Position numbers and translations under genes: made by a program. This document shows positions 12,601 to 19,981 of a stretch of DNA of 64,000 bases, in pieces. The stretch covers positions 2,594,001-2,658,000 of the forward strand of contig NZ_CP071869.1 of NCBI RefSeq assembly GCF_017569185.1, written 5' to 3'. The stretch is from Polaribacter cellanae (lineage in GTDB: Bacteria > Bacteroidota > Bacteroidia > Flavobacteriales > Flavobacteriaceae). How positions within the stretch are numbered: position 1 is the stretch's first letter; every line of letters begins with the position of its first letter. The notes beneath the pieces were generated by a model. The model ran no database searches. It was given only the letters and a program-made list of their open reading frames with translations, and was not told where the DNA came from.

Positions 12601-14136
12601 GGTGTTTTTGTTGATAATCAACTATATTATAATAATCTTACTGGAGGAAAAACATATGTGGTTTCTATCGAAGACAGTATGGGTTGCGAAACAGTGGTTT
12701 CTGTTCCATTAAAGGAAGCAGTAAATTTAAACTTACAAACTGCTTTAAATGTAAATTGTTCTAATTATTTAACCACAATTACTGCTTCTGTAAACCCATC
12801 TTTTGTAAATGAAATTAAATTTTCTTTAGATGGTGGTACACCACAAGTTTCAGGAATTTTTAAAAATATAGATTCAGGTACTCACACATTAACAGTATCT
12901 CATAAAAGTGGTTGTGTTCTAACCAAAGATATTGTAATTAATAATCCAGAGCCATTAGTTTTTAATACACCAGTTTCTACGAAAGATATTTCTTGTTTTG
13001 GCGAAAATAATGGGGTTATTACAATCGATGCTAAGGGTGGAAAAGGAGATTTGTGGTGCAGTATAGATGGAGTAAATTTTAAAAAACAAAGTGTTTTTGG
13101 AAAACTACCTTCAGGAACTTATGAAGTTACTGTAAAAGACGAACTAGCTTGCAAACCAATTAAACAAACTGTTACTATAAAAGAACCTAAAGAATTAAAA
13201 GTAAAACCTGTTAACATTAAAGAAGAAACATGTTTAGGAACAGGAAATGCTTCGTTCGAGCTCGATATTTCTGGAGATCAAGCACCTTATAAAACTAAAT
13301 TAAATAATGGAGCTTTTGTAGTGGGTCGTACTATTTTTTCTAACCTAGAAGGAGGAAAGTCGTATACAGTTGTTGTAAAAGGACAAAATGGATGCGAAAA
13401 AGTAATTGATGTTTCTCTTGAGCCTGCAGTAAAATTAAATTTATTTGCAAACGTAACATACTCTTGTGATAAGGGAGCTGTAATCTCTGGTAGAATAAAT
13501 AGCGAATACCAAGATAAAATTACGTATTCTTTAGATGGTACAAACTATACAACAGATGGAAAATATACTAATTTATCTCCAGGTAAATATATGTTAGAAG
13601 CCTTACATGTTAATGGTTGTTCTGTTACAAAAGAAGTAGAAGTCGAGAATATAGATCCTATAGAACTTGTACTTGATACTAGTACAAAAAATAAAATTAT
13701 AGCAAACCCTTTGGGCGGTTCTCCACCATATACCTATAGTTTAAATGGAGGTGATTTTAATTGGGACAATAATTTTTTAATTACTGCTACTAAAACATAT
13801 ACGATTACAGTTAAAGATGCGATAGGTTGTGAAGTTTCTGCAACAGTAGAAGGAGAATATATAGACATTACGATTCCTAATTTCTTTACACCAAATAATA
13901 ATAATGAAAATGATTATTGGTATCCAAAAAAAATTGAAGAGTATCACGAAATTGAAGTTTCTGTTTTCGATAGATATAGTAGACTTTTAAAAGAATTTAA
14001 AGGAATTCAAAAAGGTTGGGATGGTTTTTATAATGGAAAACCAATGCCTAGTGGCGATTATTGGTACGTAATTTACTACAAAGACATCCTAGGAGAAAAG
14101 AAAAAATTAATGGGAAATTTTACACTTTACAGATAA
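3679..14136 (+). CDS. sprB: SprB-type giant gliding adhesin, type B T9SS cargo
   Basis: A 3485-residue secreted repeat protein. The signal peptide is about residues 1-26 (ending SFSAQ). A conserved N-terminal region follows, then a DUF11-like domain (about residues 385-500, 'IELIKTIDDGKGNDIAG'). From about residue 740 to 3390 come many ~80-residue SprB-repeat modules, each opening with a C-x-G/N-containing strand and closing with a pattern like 'AGNYTIKAKDKNGC'; I count about 30 such closings. The last ~90 residues ('ITIPNFFTPNNNNENDYW' onward) form the gliding-associated C-terminal sorting domain (type B). In F. johnsoniae SprB is the mobile surface adhesin propelled by the gliding motor and exported by the T9SS with SprF. 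sprF follows by 6 bp, supporting the call. The last two three-module units repeat at exactly 235 codons (see findings). Size is below the ~6500 residues of F. johnsoniae SprB, which is normal variation in this family. Confidence 0.88.
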   Translation: MKTLNVKSTLVLIVLLLQTLGLSFSAQTKNKKVQNIEKSTKVNFRKDVPFTQRLSNGGINLKGDITIISNSIVSIEQDGIDANDNYNGFASNGLVFMDYIDVDSDPTTFSSSKSSLNLPSCSKVVHAGLYWAAVYPRTHWDTSVNSAPRKTDFNQIKFKLPGGNYLDITGEVIYDDGEDTSKPYTCYKDVTNLVAGLKSPNGDYFAANIRSIVGRDAGGLGSSGGWVLVVVYENDLEPSRRVSIFDGFSSVGSGSTQDISYSGFKTIPTGPVKAKMLVAALEGDKAIDGDRFKIKDVYGNYQDLSTTNLNPKNNFFNGSITINDTYLAGRFPASENTLGFDADLFTINNVNNKLISNGQTKADIKLTSSGDVYWVFLNAMSVDIIEPNIELIKTIDDGKGNDIAGNDVDLGDVIWYNVSFRNKGNDDALNTILVDKLPKNVDFIKNDIVVPNGVTYTYDPPIKSNGFRGILKFNIPNRLVKNGGTAYNIRIKVKVVDNCNDLRDVCSNKIDNQIFTSYKGKTSGIEINDDPSFYGVNACNIGLEGPSNFLVDVSGCKYERNEILCATSVVLTAGNGFLSYKWKDENGKIIGTKQSVTVSKTGKYTVDKIAPVGCISTSEIVNVVSFTTQKNPLLLYADEIKTCPNDGSKLSEIYLCGDQSVKEIKTSIVNSNTILWQKLDETSCKAVTNSSCANVDNSCTWNTVKTDNDYTAKTPGKYRLEIRSQGGCFKRFYFNVFKATINPVVVKKDIICGTAGSITVNKVPVDYEYSLTNTTNSYQTSNVFPINKAGRYNLYIRKKGGSASSCIYTVTNIDIAKKDIEVKLVPTAFTCSNSKGKIRVQVDNIPGKYTYKLYKDGNLTASAGPINNNDYSFEVTKGGTYSVEVTAPNTCSFKGNVTLTKPNPLTISATTTKNINCLDGSIKLNASGGVPKYNFAIWSYNGNNLYTSVDAIPITDFFTTKTVDITSGKEGDYKFLVIDSNNCWSISNSVKIQKEKELVFNETIKNSTCNGEDNGSIHLTVSGSDLGYSLEYSIDGGTTYQTKGYFNKLSPGNYTIKINAKKAGETCTYEKTATITEPAVIIGTASLTQNLTCTTDGNITFTSPSGGKAPYKFSLDNSNYVSNKIFKNLKAGTFLPSIKDANNCVLTLPNIVINSLPTEPTLTASVSYSCDGKGTITVTPTNANYSYSFNNGTFGTNNVFSNISAGSHSVKVNYGSNCTKTILIDVLANKAFKGSITNVKDVVCNGNSNGGFVINAENFEGSFQYSLNGGSWKTTTTSPVVLNTLSKGSYTVQLKKGSCTLDLGTQTISEPTEVIVTASITKDLSCSNTHATITPKASGGTAPYEFSIDNGITWKSKFTNLSAGNYTIKAKDKNGCLAKTDAVIKIDNPVVLKHTATSTQCYTGNNGEITVTVTQGNGNYLFKINNGPWLTPDSATPNSYTFKNLVPKKYTVNVKDALGCESTATTHTISPQLNVNVVAKDISCTIGSITAKATGGKGSYTYAFVTTGNTPTTTNFINSNIKNISTAGDYDVYVRDNSGNIGFCEFVKTVTIRKTPDLAVTATTTNPKCFGDKGKIKVDISGSVAPYTIEVTEPAGYTNIISSFIGNSNEYANLSKGNYTIKVTGKDGCTKTATTVITEPLELKATISPIVPPCNASNVPADFGFKFNVTNSFGSSIIQYSADNGTTWSTNNTFMGLVSGTKVYPIIRLLEADGVTVRCSKILEAYTIPYPVSNLLVSTAAGGSCADGFSVTVEAKDGVGPYQFAINSTTAWQTPTPSNSSDYIFDKLVPGLSYTFYVKDATGCIKQNKVDVYDTYKPDILITGNVTKNACATSNTGEIEFSIDDSKNPLSGTINWKLFEKANSSAIKSGSQSNTNTIKVGNLAAGDYYITITNSASCSWGSLDVTIKKGAPITGLVVKNRDITCALPGIVEISSISGGFGDYTYTLTSTNFVNPITSKDKSIEVPLSNLVDATISSTILVSVKDASGCGTNLNSVTLKVSEKPEISKINTNNCDANKTITITGAKGLPPYFYSIDDGVNYVSTSKFENLSVGDYLVKIKDSNGCESPSKKVAIIPTLNFEALITKNLDCSLNPNATLTLNVISGSGDYDYDVYDSAGTEIFAKAKLASNPTTLSLGKGIYNVKVYDNLAGCFKTIEVEIKESTKPEFTYTTNNSLCEGSNSGSILLKNLKANLTYSYSINPVSGTFDANTNSFIDVSPGTYTITALGSNGCSFVKSAIKINENNAIVVPTPIVEEFSCTTANINKNARIIVDKTAIIGGSGIYTIFEFVDTKKTATTVDDVILQRGTSATFVSNNKNGGNYSINIYDSLGCIGTTNATILPFSEISSVKVTVDKALDCFTGEDISVSYTSTFPITNVRYSIVGEKGFSATNNTGKFTNLAADNYTISVKDITSGCSTDISHQVLNSKPFALTIKKQEDVTCFGSSTGKIMLDFSVATPYTNSYNYVLYDNATRTATSISGVGTRATTISNLPVGEYYAVVTMPNSPFCTITSEVFSIYNPLQPLDFTTTKTPANCAVLNSGKIFISATGGWEEYQYKVTTLSGTIIQDFNTNNSFENLKSGTYVVAVKDKNNCEVVKNVVLEAPKPIQATLVETTSNLCLGDSNAAVRVDVTSGGQGSPPNYWYQIQLDGQAISAKQKSNVFKNLAAGKYIVTISDDYSCDLELPITINEPTKVEVQATITSTVSCFNGNASITLTASGGAGNYTFSSDGINFSNSSIFNVAPGKHQFYAKDVNGCISNASETIEILPITPLTATLHLDVALVNCAAENTAVLSANVSGGLGNNLYELLDSSNTVLRPQQTSETFANLGAGTYKIRVTSGDCQTTTALHTIADPVPLELNTPIKVTNISCFGSNDGSITIDAKGGTGNLIYSINQLKFETKNTFTGLSSGNYDVIVQDESGCFILQRVTISEPSQLTASVTNIKEETCFKNGDASFSIKISGGTAPYKTKLDNGVFVDNQLYYNNLTGGKTYVVSIEDSMGCETVVSVPLKEAVNLNLQTALNVNCSNYLTTITASVNPSFVNEIKFSLDGGTPQVSGIFKNIDSGTHTLTVSHKSGCVLTKDIVINNPEPLVFNTPVSTKDISCFGENNGVITIDAKGGKGDLWCSIDGVNFKKQSVFGKLPSGTYEVTVKDELACKPIKQTVTIKEPKELKVKPVNIKEETCLGTGNASFELDISGDQAPYKTKLNNGAFVVGRTIFSNLEGGKSYTVVVKGQNGCEKVIDVSLEPAVKLNLFANVTYSCDKGAVISGRINSEYQDKITYSLDGTNYTTDGKYTNLSPGKYMLEALHVNGCSVTKEVEVENIDPIELVLDTSTKNKIIANPLGGSPPYTYSLNGGDFNWDNNFLITATKTYTITVKDAIGCEVSATVEGEYIDITIPNFFTPNNNNENDYWYPKKIEEYHEIEVSVFDRYSRLLKEFKGIQKGWDGFYNGKPMPSGDYWYVIYYKDILGEKKKLMGNFTLYR

Positions 14137-14142
14137 TTAAAT

Positions 14143-15099
14143 ATGAAAAAAATATATATAATAGTTATTTGTTTTATAACTAATTTTAGTCTTTTTGCAC
14201 AAGAAAATAATTTGCCTCAGTATTTAAATTATATGGGAGACAATCCTTTTATGATTACACCAGCATATGCAGGTATTGGAACTGGGGTAAGAATACGAAT
14301 TAACGGATTATCTCAATGGTTAGGGGTAAAAAATGCGCCAGACACACAATCTTTTTCCATAGAAACTAGAATTGCAGATCGCTTTGGTGGAGGTTTGGTT
14401 GTATTTAACGATAGAAATGGAAATACCACTCAACAAGGCGTAAAACTAACTTTTGCAAGTCATCTAACATTAAGTAGATTTAACGACAGTTTTTTATCTT
14501 TTGGTTTTACGTATAGTTACAATATGTTTAGAATAGATACAGGTAATTTTACTGGATCAGATAGCTCTGTTATAGACGATAGAGGTGTAAATTCCTCTAA
14601 TTTCGACTTGAGTTTTCTATATCGATTTAATCATTATAGCGTAAGTTTAAATATTTCTAATTTATTAGACAAAGACGAACATACATTTACAAATGGAGAG
14701 CCAATAGTTACAAGAAGATATTCTCTTTTTAACTCTTACGTTTTTAATAAATTTTCTTATAATTACGAGTTAGAGCCTTCTATTTTAGTAGAATATTATG
14801 AAGCAGATAAAAGATCTAGAACAGATTTGAATGTGAAACTTAGGAGAAAAATGAATAATGGCTACGTGTGGGTAGGTTTGAGTTATAATTTCTTAAACGA
14901 TCAATTTTTAACACCAAATAGCGTAGCTCCAATCGTTGGTATTAAAAGAGGAAACCTGTATGCTTCTTATGGTTTTGGCATAAATACAAATAAAACGCAA
15001 GCTTTTAATATGGGTTCGCATATGATTACTTTAGGTTTCGATTTTAAACAACGTCCAAGTTTAGCGAGATGTACCCAAAAATATTATATATTTCAATAG
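14143..15099 (+). CDS. sprF: SprF, PorP/SprF-family T9SS partner of SprB
   Basis: 318 residues with a signal peptide (1-19, ending SLFAQ). The classic PorP/SprF opening follows, 'LPQYLNYMGDNPFMITPAYAG', then alternating beta strands of an outer-membrane barrel ('SFGFTYSYNMF', 'VWVGLSYNFL', 'YASYGFGINTNK'). In F. johnsoniae SprF is needed for secretion and surface display of SprB. The ATG is 6 bp after the adhesin stop, so the two are probably translationally coupled and this closes the operon. No clear terminator follows; the next gene, gmd, has its own promoter-like element. Length and start are normal for the family. Confidence 0.9.
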   Translation: MKKIYIIVICFITNFSLFAQENNLPQYLNYMGDNPFMITPAYAGIGTGVRIRINGLSQWLGVKNAPDTQSFSIETRIADRFGGGLVVFNDRNGNTTQQGVKLTFASHLTLSRFNDSFLSFGFTYSYNMFRIDTGNFTGSDSSVIDDRGVNSSNFDLSFLYRFNHYSVSLNISNLLDKDEHTFTNGEPIVTRRYSLFNSYVFNKFSYNYELEPSILVEYYEADKRSRTDLNVKLRRKMNNGYVWVGLSYNFLNDQFLTPNSVAPIVGIKRGNLYASYGFGINTNKTQAFNMGSHMITLGFDFKQRPSLARCTQKYYIFQ

Positions 15100-15182
15100 T
15101 AATACAAACGCTAGCTTGCAATTTTAACTCGTTTTAATTTTTTATCACTTATAAAATTAGATGGTTTTTACAACTAAAATCG

Positions 15183-15190
15183 TATGTTTG
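15183..15190 (+). promoter_or_regulatory. Bacteroidota-type -7 element upstream of gmd
   Basis: TATGTTTG fits the Bacteroidota -7 consensus TAnnTTTG and lies 35 bases before the gmd ATG. I do not find a good TTG at -33, so this is a moderate call. It would separate transcription of gmd-fcl from the adhesin operon. Confidence 0.45.
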
Positions 15191-15225
15191 TATATCACTT
15201 TTTTTTTAAGAGAAAATTATTATAA

Positions 15226-16341
15226 ATGAAGAAAATTGCATTAATTACTGGAGTTACAGGACAAGATGGAGCTTACTTAACAGAACTTTTATTAAAAAAA
15301 GGGTACGAAGTTCATGGAATTAAAAGAAGAGCTTCTAGTTTTAACACACAAAGAATAGATCATTTATACCAAGACCCACATATAGAAAACAGGAATTTGT
15401 TTTTGCATTATGGAGACATGACAGATACTTCTAATTTAATTAGAATCATACAAGAAGTAAAGCCAGACGAAATCTATAATTTAGCAGCAATGAGCCATGT
15501 GCATGTTTCTTTTGAAACCCCAGAATATACTGCAAATGTAGATGGTTTAGGAACTTTAAGATTGTTAGAAGCAATACGAATTTTAAATCTCGAAAAAAAG
15601 ACAAAAATTTACCAAGCATCAACATCCGAGTTGTATGGTAAAGTGCAAGAAGTACCACAAACAGAAACCACTCCTTTTTATCCAAGAAGTCCTTACGGAG
15701 TTGCTAAAATGTACGCATATTGGATTACTGTAAATTACAGAGAAGCTTACAATTTATTTGCGTGTAATGGAATTTTATTCAATCACGAATCTCCAATAAG
15801 AGGCGAAACTTTTGTTACGAGAAAAATTACGAGAGCGGTTTCTAAAATTGCTTTGGGTTTACAAGAAAAAATTTATTTAGGCAATTTAGATGCACAAAGA
15901 GATTGGGGTCATGCAAAAGATTATGTACGAATGATGTGGATGATTCTGCAAGCAGACACACCAGAAGATTGGGTAATTGCTACAGGAAAAACCACAAAAG
16001 TTAGAGATTTTGTAAAAATGGCTTTTAAAGAAGTTGGTGTAGAAATAGAATTTAAAGGAGAAGGAGAGAAAGAAAAAGGATACATAAAATCGTGTTCTAA
16101 TGCGGAATTTAATCTAGAAATAGGTAAAGAAGTTGTTGCGATAGATCCACATTATTACAGACCCACAGAAGTAGATTTACTAATTGGAGATGCCACCAAA
16201 GCAAAAGAAAAACTAGGTTGGGTTCCAGAATTTACACTGCAAGATTTAGTAAAAGATATGATGGAAAACGATGTGAAATTAATGAAAAAAGAAATTTATT
16301 TGAAGAAAGGTGGACACGATATTTTAAATAATTATGAATAA
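15226..16341 (+). CDS. gmd: GDP-mannose 4,6-dehydratase
   Basis: 371 residues, full length for the family. It converts GDP-D-mannose to GDP-4-keto-6-deoxymannose, the first step to GDP-L-fucose, in the cytoplasm. The extended short-chain dehydrogenase fold is visible: NADP-binding '[10 protein letters not shown]' at the N-terminus, 'STSELYG', the YxxxK catalytic pair in '[11 protein letters not shown]', and the conserved '[17 protein letters not shown]' loop. It overlaps the start of fcl by 8 bp, so the two enzymes of the pathway are made together. It precedes the polysaccharide cluster, which suggests fucose or a related 6-deoxyhexose in the surface glycan. Confidence 0.96.
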   Translation: MKKIALITGVTGQDGAYLTELLLKKGYEVHGIKRRASSFNTQRIDHLYQDPHIENRNLFLHYGDMTDTSNLIRIIQEVKPDEIYNLAAMSHVHVSFETPEYTANVDGLGTLRLLEAIRILNLEKKTKIYQASTSELYGKVQEVPQTETTPFYPRSPYGVAKMYAYWITVNYREAYNLFACNGILFNHESPIRGETFVTRKITRAVSKIALGLQEKIYLGNLDAQRDWGHAKDYVRMMWMILQADTPEDWVIATGKTTKVRDFVKMAFKEVGVEIEFKGEGEKEKGYIKSCSNAEFNLEIGKEVVAIDPHYYRPTEVDLLIGDATKAKEKLGWVPEFTLQDLVKDMMENDVKLMKKEIYLKKGGHDILNNYE

Positions 16342-17374
16342 AAGCGATAAAATTTTTCTTGCAGGACATAGAGGTTTGGTTGGAAGTGCGCTTCTGAAAA
16401 ACTTACAAGGAAGAGGTTTTAAAAACATTGTTACTAAAACGCATAAAGAATTAGACCTAACAAATCAGCAAGCAACTGCTAATTTTTTTGCAAAAGAAAA
16501 ACCAGATTATGTTTTTTTAGCCGCTGCAAAAGTGGGTGGTATCGTGGCAAATAATACTTACAGAGCAGATTTTATTTATCATAATTTAATGATTCAGAAT
16601 AATGTAATACACGAAAGTTATGTTTCTGGAGTAAAAAAACTACTGTTTTTAGGAAGTACTTGTATTTACCCTAAAAATGCGACACAACCAATTAAAGAAG
16701 ATTCACTGTTAACAGATGTTTTAGAATATACAAATGAACCGTATGCAATCGCAAAAATTGCAGGAATAAAATTATGCGAAAGTTATAATTTGCAATATAG
16801 AACCAACTTTATTTCTGTAATGCCAACAAATTTGTATGGTCCTAATGATAATTTCGATTTAGAAAAGTCTCATGTTTTACCTGCATTAATCAAGAAAATT
16901 CATTTAGCAAAACTATTAGAAGAAGGAAAAAAAGATGCAGTTGTAAAAGATTTGGGTGTCTCTAATTTCGGTGAAGCTGAAACTGTTTTATCTAAATTCG
17001 GGGTTTCATCAGAAAATATAGAAGTCTGGGGAACAGGAAATCCAATGCGCGAATTTTTATGGTCGGAAGATATGGCAGATGCTTGTGTGCATATAATGCA
17101 AAATGTAGATTTTAAAGATTTAATTAAAGATAAAAAAGACGTTCGAAACACACACATAAATATTGGTACAGGAAACGATATTTCTATTAAAGATTTAGCG
17201 AATCTTATAAAAGAAATTGTTGGTTATAAAGGTAAATTTGTTTTTAATAAAGACAAACCAGATGGTACAATGCGTAAAGTTACAGATGTTTCTAAGTTAG
17301 AAAAATTAGGTTGGCAACATGCTGTAAAATTAGAAAAAGGAGTACAAATGATGTATGATTGGTATTTGAAATAA
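16334..17374 (+). CDS. fcl: GDP-L-fucose synthase
   Basis: 346 residues. Epimerase/reductase that turns GDP-4-keto-6-deoxymannose into GDP-L-fucose. It shows the NADP motif '[10 protein letters not shown]', the YxxxK pair in '[15 protein letters not shown]', and the family signature '[20 protein letters not shown]'. An extra segment of roughly 40 residues (about residues 194-233, Lys/Glu rich) lies between the 'HLAKLL' helix and '[13 protein letters not shown]'; I believe this insertion is common in Bacteroidota homologues, so it is probably not a defect. The start overlaps gmd by 8 bp. Only a weak AT-only dyad follows the stop (about 17372-17398). Confidence 0.95.
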   Translation: MNKSDKIFLAGHRGLVGSALLKNLQGRGFKNIVTKTHKELDLTNQQATANFFAKEKPDYVFLAAAKVGGIVANNTYRADFIYHNLMIQNNVIHESYVSGVKKLLFLGSTCIYPKNATQPIKEDSLLTDVLEYTNEPYAIAKIAGIKLCESYNLQYRTNFISVMPTNLYGPNDNFDLEKSHVLPALIKKIHLAKLLEEGKKDAVVKDLGVSNFGEAETVLSKFGVSSENIEVWGTGNPMREFLWSEDMADACVHIMQNVDFKDLIKDKKDVRNTHINIGTGNDISIKDLANLIKEIVGYKGKFVFNKDKPDGTMRKVTDVSKLEKLGWQHAVKLEKGVQMMYDWYLK

Positions 17375-17463
17375 AATTATGCTAAAAAAATAATTTTAGA
17401 TAACTTAATTATACTGAAAAACCTATCCTTTTTAACTTTATTAAATTTTTTTCTATTTTAGAG

Positions 17464-17559
17464 ATTCTTATGTTTTCTCATAAGAATTGAAATTAAATAG
17501 CATTATTTCTAATAAAAACTTTAAATATAAAATGAATAGTAAAGAGATTAATATTTTTG
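17464..17559 (+). promoter_or_regulatory. Leader region of the polysaccharide cluster: dyad and candidate promoter
   Basis: The 230-bp gap between fcl and the flippase gene holds a perfect 9-bp inverted repeat (ATTCTTATG at 17464-17472, CATAAGAAT at 17479-17487, 6-base loop) with no T-run. Further on is TATTTTTG at 17552-17559, matching TAnnTTTG, 46 bases before the flippase ATG. No clear -33 TTG accompanies it. The dyad could be an operator or transcript hairpin; the promoter call is modest. Confidence 0.35.
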
Positions 17560-17604
17560 ATTTGGATAAAAAATATAATTTTTCTTAATTCTAAATATTA
17601 ATAA

Positions 17605-18909
17605 ATGAAAGATAAGATTAGAAAAACCTTGAAAAACAAATTGTTTCTACAAACTATTAAAGTTTTACTTTTTAGGGTTTCTGGTATAGTATTACTATTT
17701 GGCTTTACACTTTATCTTACAAATTTTTACCCATCAAATATCGTTGGACAGTACGATTTCGTTAGATCCGTTATTTTCTTATTTGGTAGTATATGTCTAT
17801 TGGGTACAGATCAATCAATACTTTACTTTAAAGGAATTTTAGATAGTCAAGGTAGATCAAGCGAAATTCGTTCAGTCTATATTAAGATGATTAAGATAAT
17901 TTTTTTTATATCTCTTAGTCTGTTTACCTTAATTTGCTTAGTAAAAGAATCGATATTTATTGATTTTTTTAGAGATGTAAATATTTACCGAATATTATTA
18001 TATAGTTTTTCTTTATTATTTTTCTATTCAATATCAACTCTTAATTCAGAAGTAATGAGAACGTTGGATATGATTTCCATGTCTGAGTTATTTAGAAATA
18101 TTGTAAAATATATTCCAGTATTCTTAGGTTCACTAGTTTTGTTTTATATAGATAAGAAAGAATTATTGATATATGTTTTTTTATTTGGTTTTGTTTTAAT
18201 TGCGATGGTTTCATCTATTTTAATTTTTTGGAGATTTTCAAAATTAAAAAACAGAGAAATTAAAGGTAGTATAATAAGTACTAGACAAGTCTTTAATAAA
18301 TCATATCCAATCGCAATTAGCAGTATGGCTTTTTTTTTATTACTAAGTATAGATGTTATGTTTCTTAAAAAATATAGAAATAATTCTATAGTAGCCTATT
18401 ATAGTGTGGCAGTTAAATTTGTACTAATTATATCTATGATTATAAACGCAATAAATGTGAATGCCTCATCGAAAATTGCCGAGTTTTATAAAAATAATAA
18501 TTTTTTAGAATTAAATAAACTTTTAAATAATTCTGCTAGAATTATCTTTTTGTTATCTCTACCTTTAATATTATCAATATTTTTATTTTCTGAAAAGATT
18601 TTGAGTTTCTTTGGAGAGAATTATATTGAGGCTAAATACCCATTGTTAATAATGGTTTTTAGTCAAGGTTTTTGTACTCTTTTTGGCTCAGTTACAGTAT
18701 ATTTAAATATGACAGGTAGGCAGAATATATTTAAAAATATTCTTTTGGGAGCAGTTATTATAAATTTCTTATTAAATCTAATTTTAATTCCAAACTATGG
18801 TATGGTTGGAGCTTCAATAGCTTTTAGCTGTAGCTTAGTTTTTTGGAATATTTTGTCTGCAATAATTATATATAGAAAAGATAATATAAAAATCTTTGCT
18901 AAGTTTTAA
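17605..18909 (+). CDS. Oligosaccharide flippase (Wzx-like, MATE/MOP superfamily)
   Basis: 434 residues, very hydrophobic, with about 12 predicted transmembrane helices spread over the length. The layout fits the polysaccharide biosynthesis/Wzx family, which flips lipid-linked repeat units across the inner membrane. Typical features are an N-terminal amphipathic stretch followed by 'GIVLLFGFTLYLTNFYPS' and the late motif 'GMVGASIAFSCSLVFWNIL'. It begins a run of polysaccharide genes and is followed 5 bp later by a glycosyltransferase. The specific glycan cannot be read from sequence. Confidence 0.85.
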   Translation: MKDKIRKTLKNKLFLQTIKVLLFRVSGIVLLFGFTLYLTNFYPSNIVGQYDFVRSVIFLFGSICLLGTDQSILYFKGILDSQGRSSEIRSVYIKMIKIIFFISLSLFTLICLVKESIFIDFFRDVNIYRILLYSFSLLFFYSISTLNSEVMRTLDMISMSELFRNIVKYIPVFLGSLVLFYIDKKELLIYVFLFGFVLIAMVSSILIFWRFSKLKNREIKGSIISTRQVFNKSYPIAISSMAFFLLLSIDVMFLKKYRNNSIVAYYSVAVKFVLIISMIINAINVNASSKIAEFYKNNNFLELNKLLNNSARIIFLLSLPLILSIFLFSEKILSFFGENYIEAKYPLLIMVFSQGFCTLFGSVTVYLNMTGRQNIFKNILLGAVIINFLLNLILIPNYGMVGASIAFSCSLVFWNILSAIIIYRKDNIKIFAKF

Positions 18910-18914
18910 GAAAT

Positions 18915-19967
18915 ATGGAAAAGGTTTTAATTCTATCATTAGGAAGAACTGGTTCGCTCCCAATTTATGGAGAGGAAATTGCAAAAAAAATTAAAAATCA
19001 AAGTTTTGATATTCTAATTTCGAAGAATAGGTTAATTAAAAATAAAATACCAAACTCAATAGAGATAAAAACTTATACAAATAAAATTACTTTTCTTTTA
19101 AATACTTTTTTTTATTTACCAATAGTACTTCTCTTATTAAGTCCTAAAATCATTAAAAAATACAATACCTTATATCTTCCTTATCAACATTTGTGGGACT
19201 TTCCTTTTATTTTTCTATTTAAAATTTTAAATAGAAAAATAGTATTTACAATTCACGATGGTGTTTTGCATGCTGGAGAAAGAAATATTGTCTCACAAAA
19301 AATGACTAATTATAGAATAAAAAAAGCTTCAGAAATTATTTATTTAACCTCATATGTTAAAGGTCTTGTAGAGAATGAATTAGGATATTTAAAAAAACAT
19401 CATATTGTACCACATCCAATTATTGAAAATAAATTTTTTAAAAAAAACACAAAAATTAGAAACACAAAAAATCTTCTTTTTTTCGGAAGAATTGATAAAT
19501 ATAAAGGTGTGGAAATGTTAATTGATGCGGCTCAATTATCAAGCAAAAGTTTTGATAAATTGATAATAGCTGGGAAAAGTCAATATTACATAAATTTTGT
19601 CGACACTAATCAAATTAGTTTAATAGATAAGTATCTTTCCGAAAAAGAAATAGGAGAATTACTCAGTTGGGCAGATGTATTAGTTTTACCCTATAAAGAA
19701 GCTTCCCAATCTGGTGTTATTACATTAGGCATATTTTGTGAACTACCGATGATTTGTACGAATGTAGGTGGTTTTACAGAACAGCTAGAAGACGATGAGT
19801 GTATTTGGTGCAACCCTAATACAGAGAGTATTTCGAAAGCAATAGATACAGTCTTTAATGATAAGACGAGATATTATAGCATAAAAAACAAACTTAAACT
19901 TAAAAAACAAAGTTTAACTTGGGAGAAAATTGCTAGTAAAATAGAAGAAATAATATTTAAAGAATAA
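18915..19967 (+). CDS. Glycosyltransferase, GT4-like
   Basis: 350 residues with two Rossmann halves. The N-terminal half has 'VLILSLGRTGSLPIYGEEIA'. The C-terminal half has 'LLFFGRIDKYKGVEMLIDA', then 'YLSEKEIGELLSWADVLVLP' and the E-x7-E-like donor-site region 'ASQSGVITLGIFCELPMICT'. These are hallmarks of the GT-B fold Glycos_transf_1 domain. It probably adds one sugar to the lipid-linked repeat unit on the cytoplasmic face of the membrane. The gap to the flippase is 5 bp, so it is in the same operon. Donor and acceptor are unknown. Confidence 0.85.
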   Translation: MEKVLILSLGRTGSLPIYGEEIAKKIKNQSFDILISKNRLIKNKIPNSIEIKTYTNKITFLLNTFFYLPIVLLLLSPKIIKKYNTLYLPYQHLWDFPFIFLFKILNRKIVFTIHDGVLHAGERNIVSQKMTNYRIKKASEIIYLTSYVKGLVENELGYLKKHHIVPHPIIENKFFKKNTKIRNTKNLLFFGRIDKYKGVEMLIDAAQLSSKSFDKLIIAGKSQYYINFVDTNQISLIDKYLSEKEIGELLSWADVLVLPYKEASQSGVITLGIFCELPMICTNVGGFTEQLEDDECIWCNPNTESISKAIDTVFNDKTRYYSIKNKLKLKKQSLTWEKIASKIEEIIFKE

Positions 19968-19981
19968 AAAATATAAAGATT

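Noticed and set aside
12250..13660. CRISPR-like or phage-like repeat
   Set aside because: The repeat is a coding module duplication in the adhesin frame, not a short spaced repeat.
17372..17398. Terminator after fcl (TAAAATTAT/ATAATTTTA)
   Set aside because: The stem is A/T only, includes the stop codon and has no following T-run; too weak to list.
17532..17588. 18-codon frame (MNSKEINIF...) before the flippase gene as a leader peptide
   Set aside because: It overlaps the promoter-like TATTTTTG and has no regulatory codon run or paired hairpins; chance is likely in AT-rich DNA.
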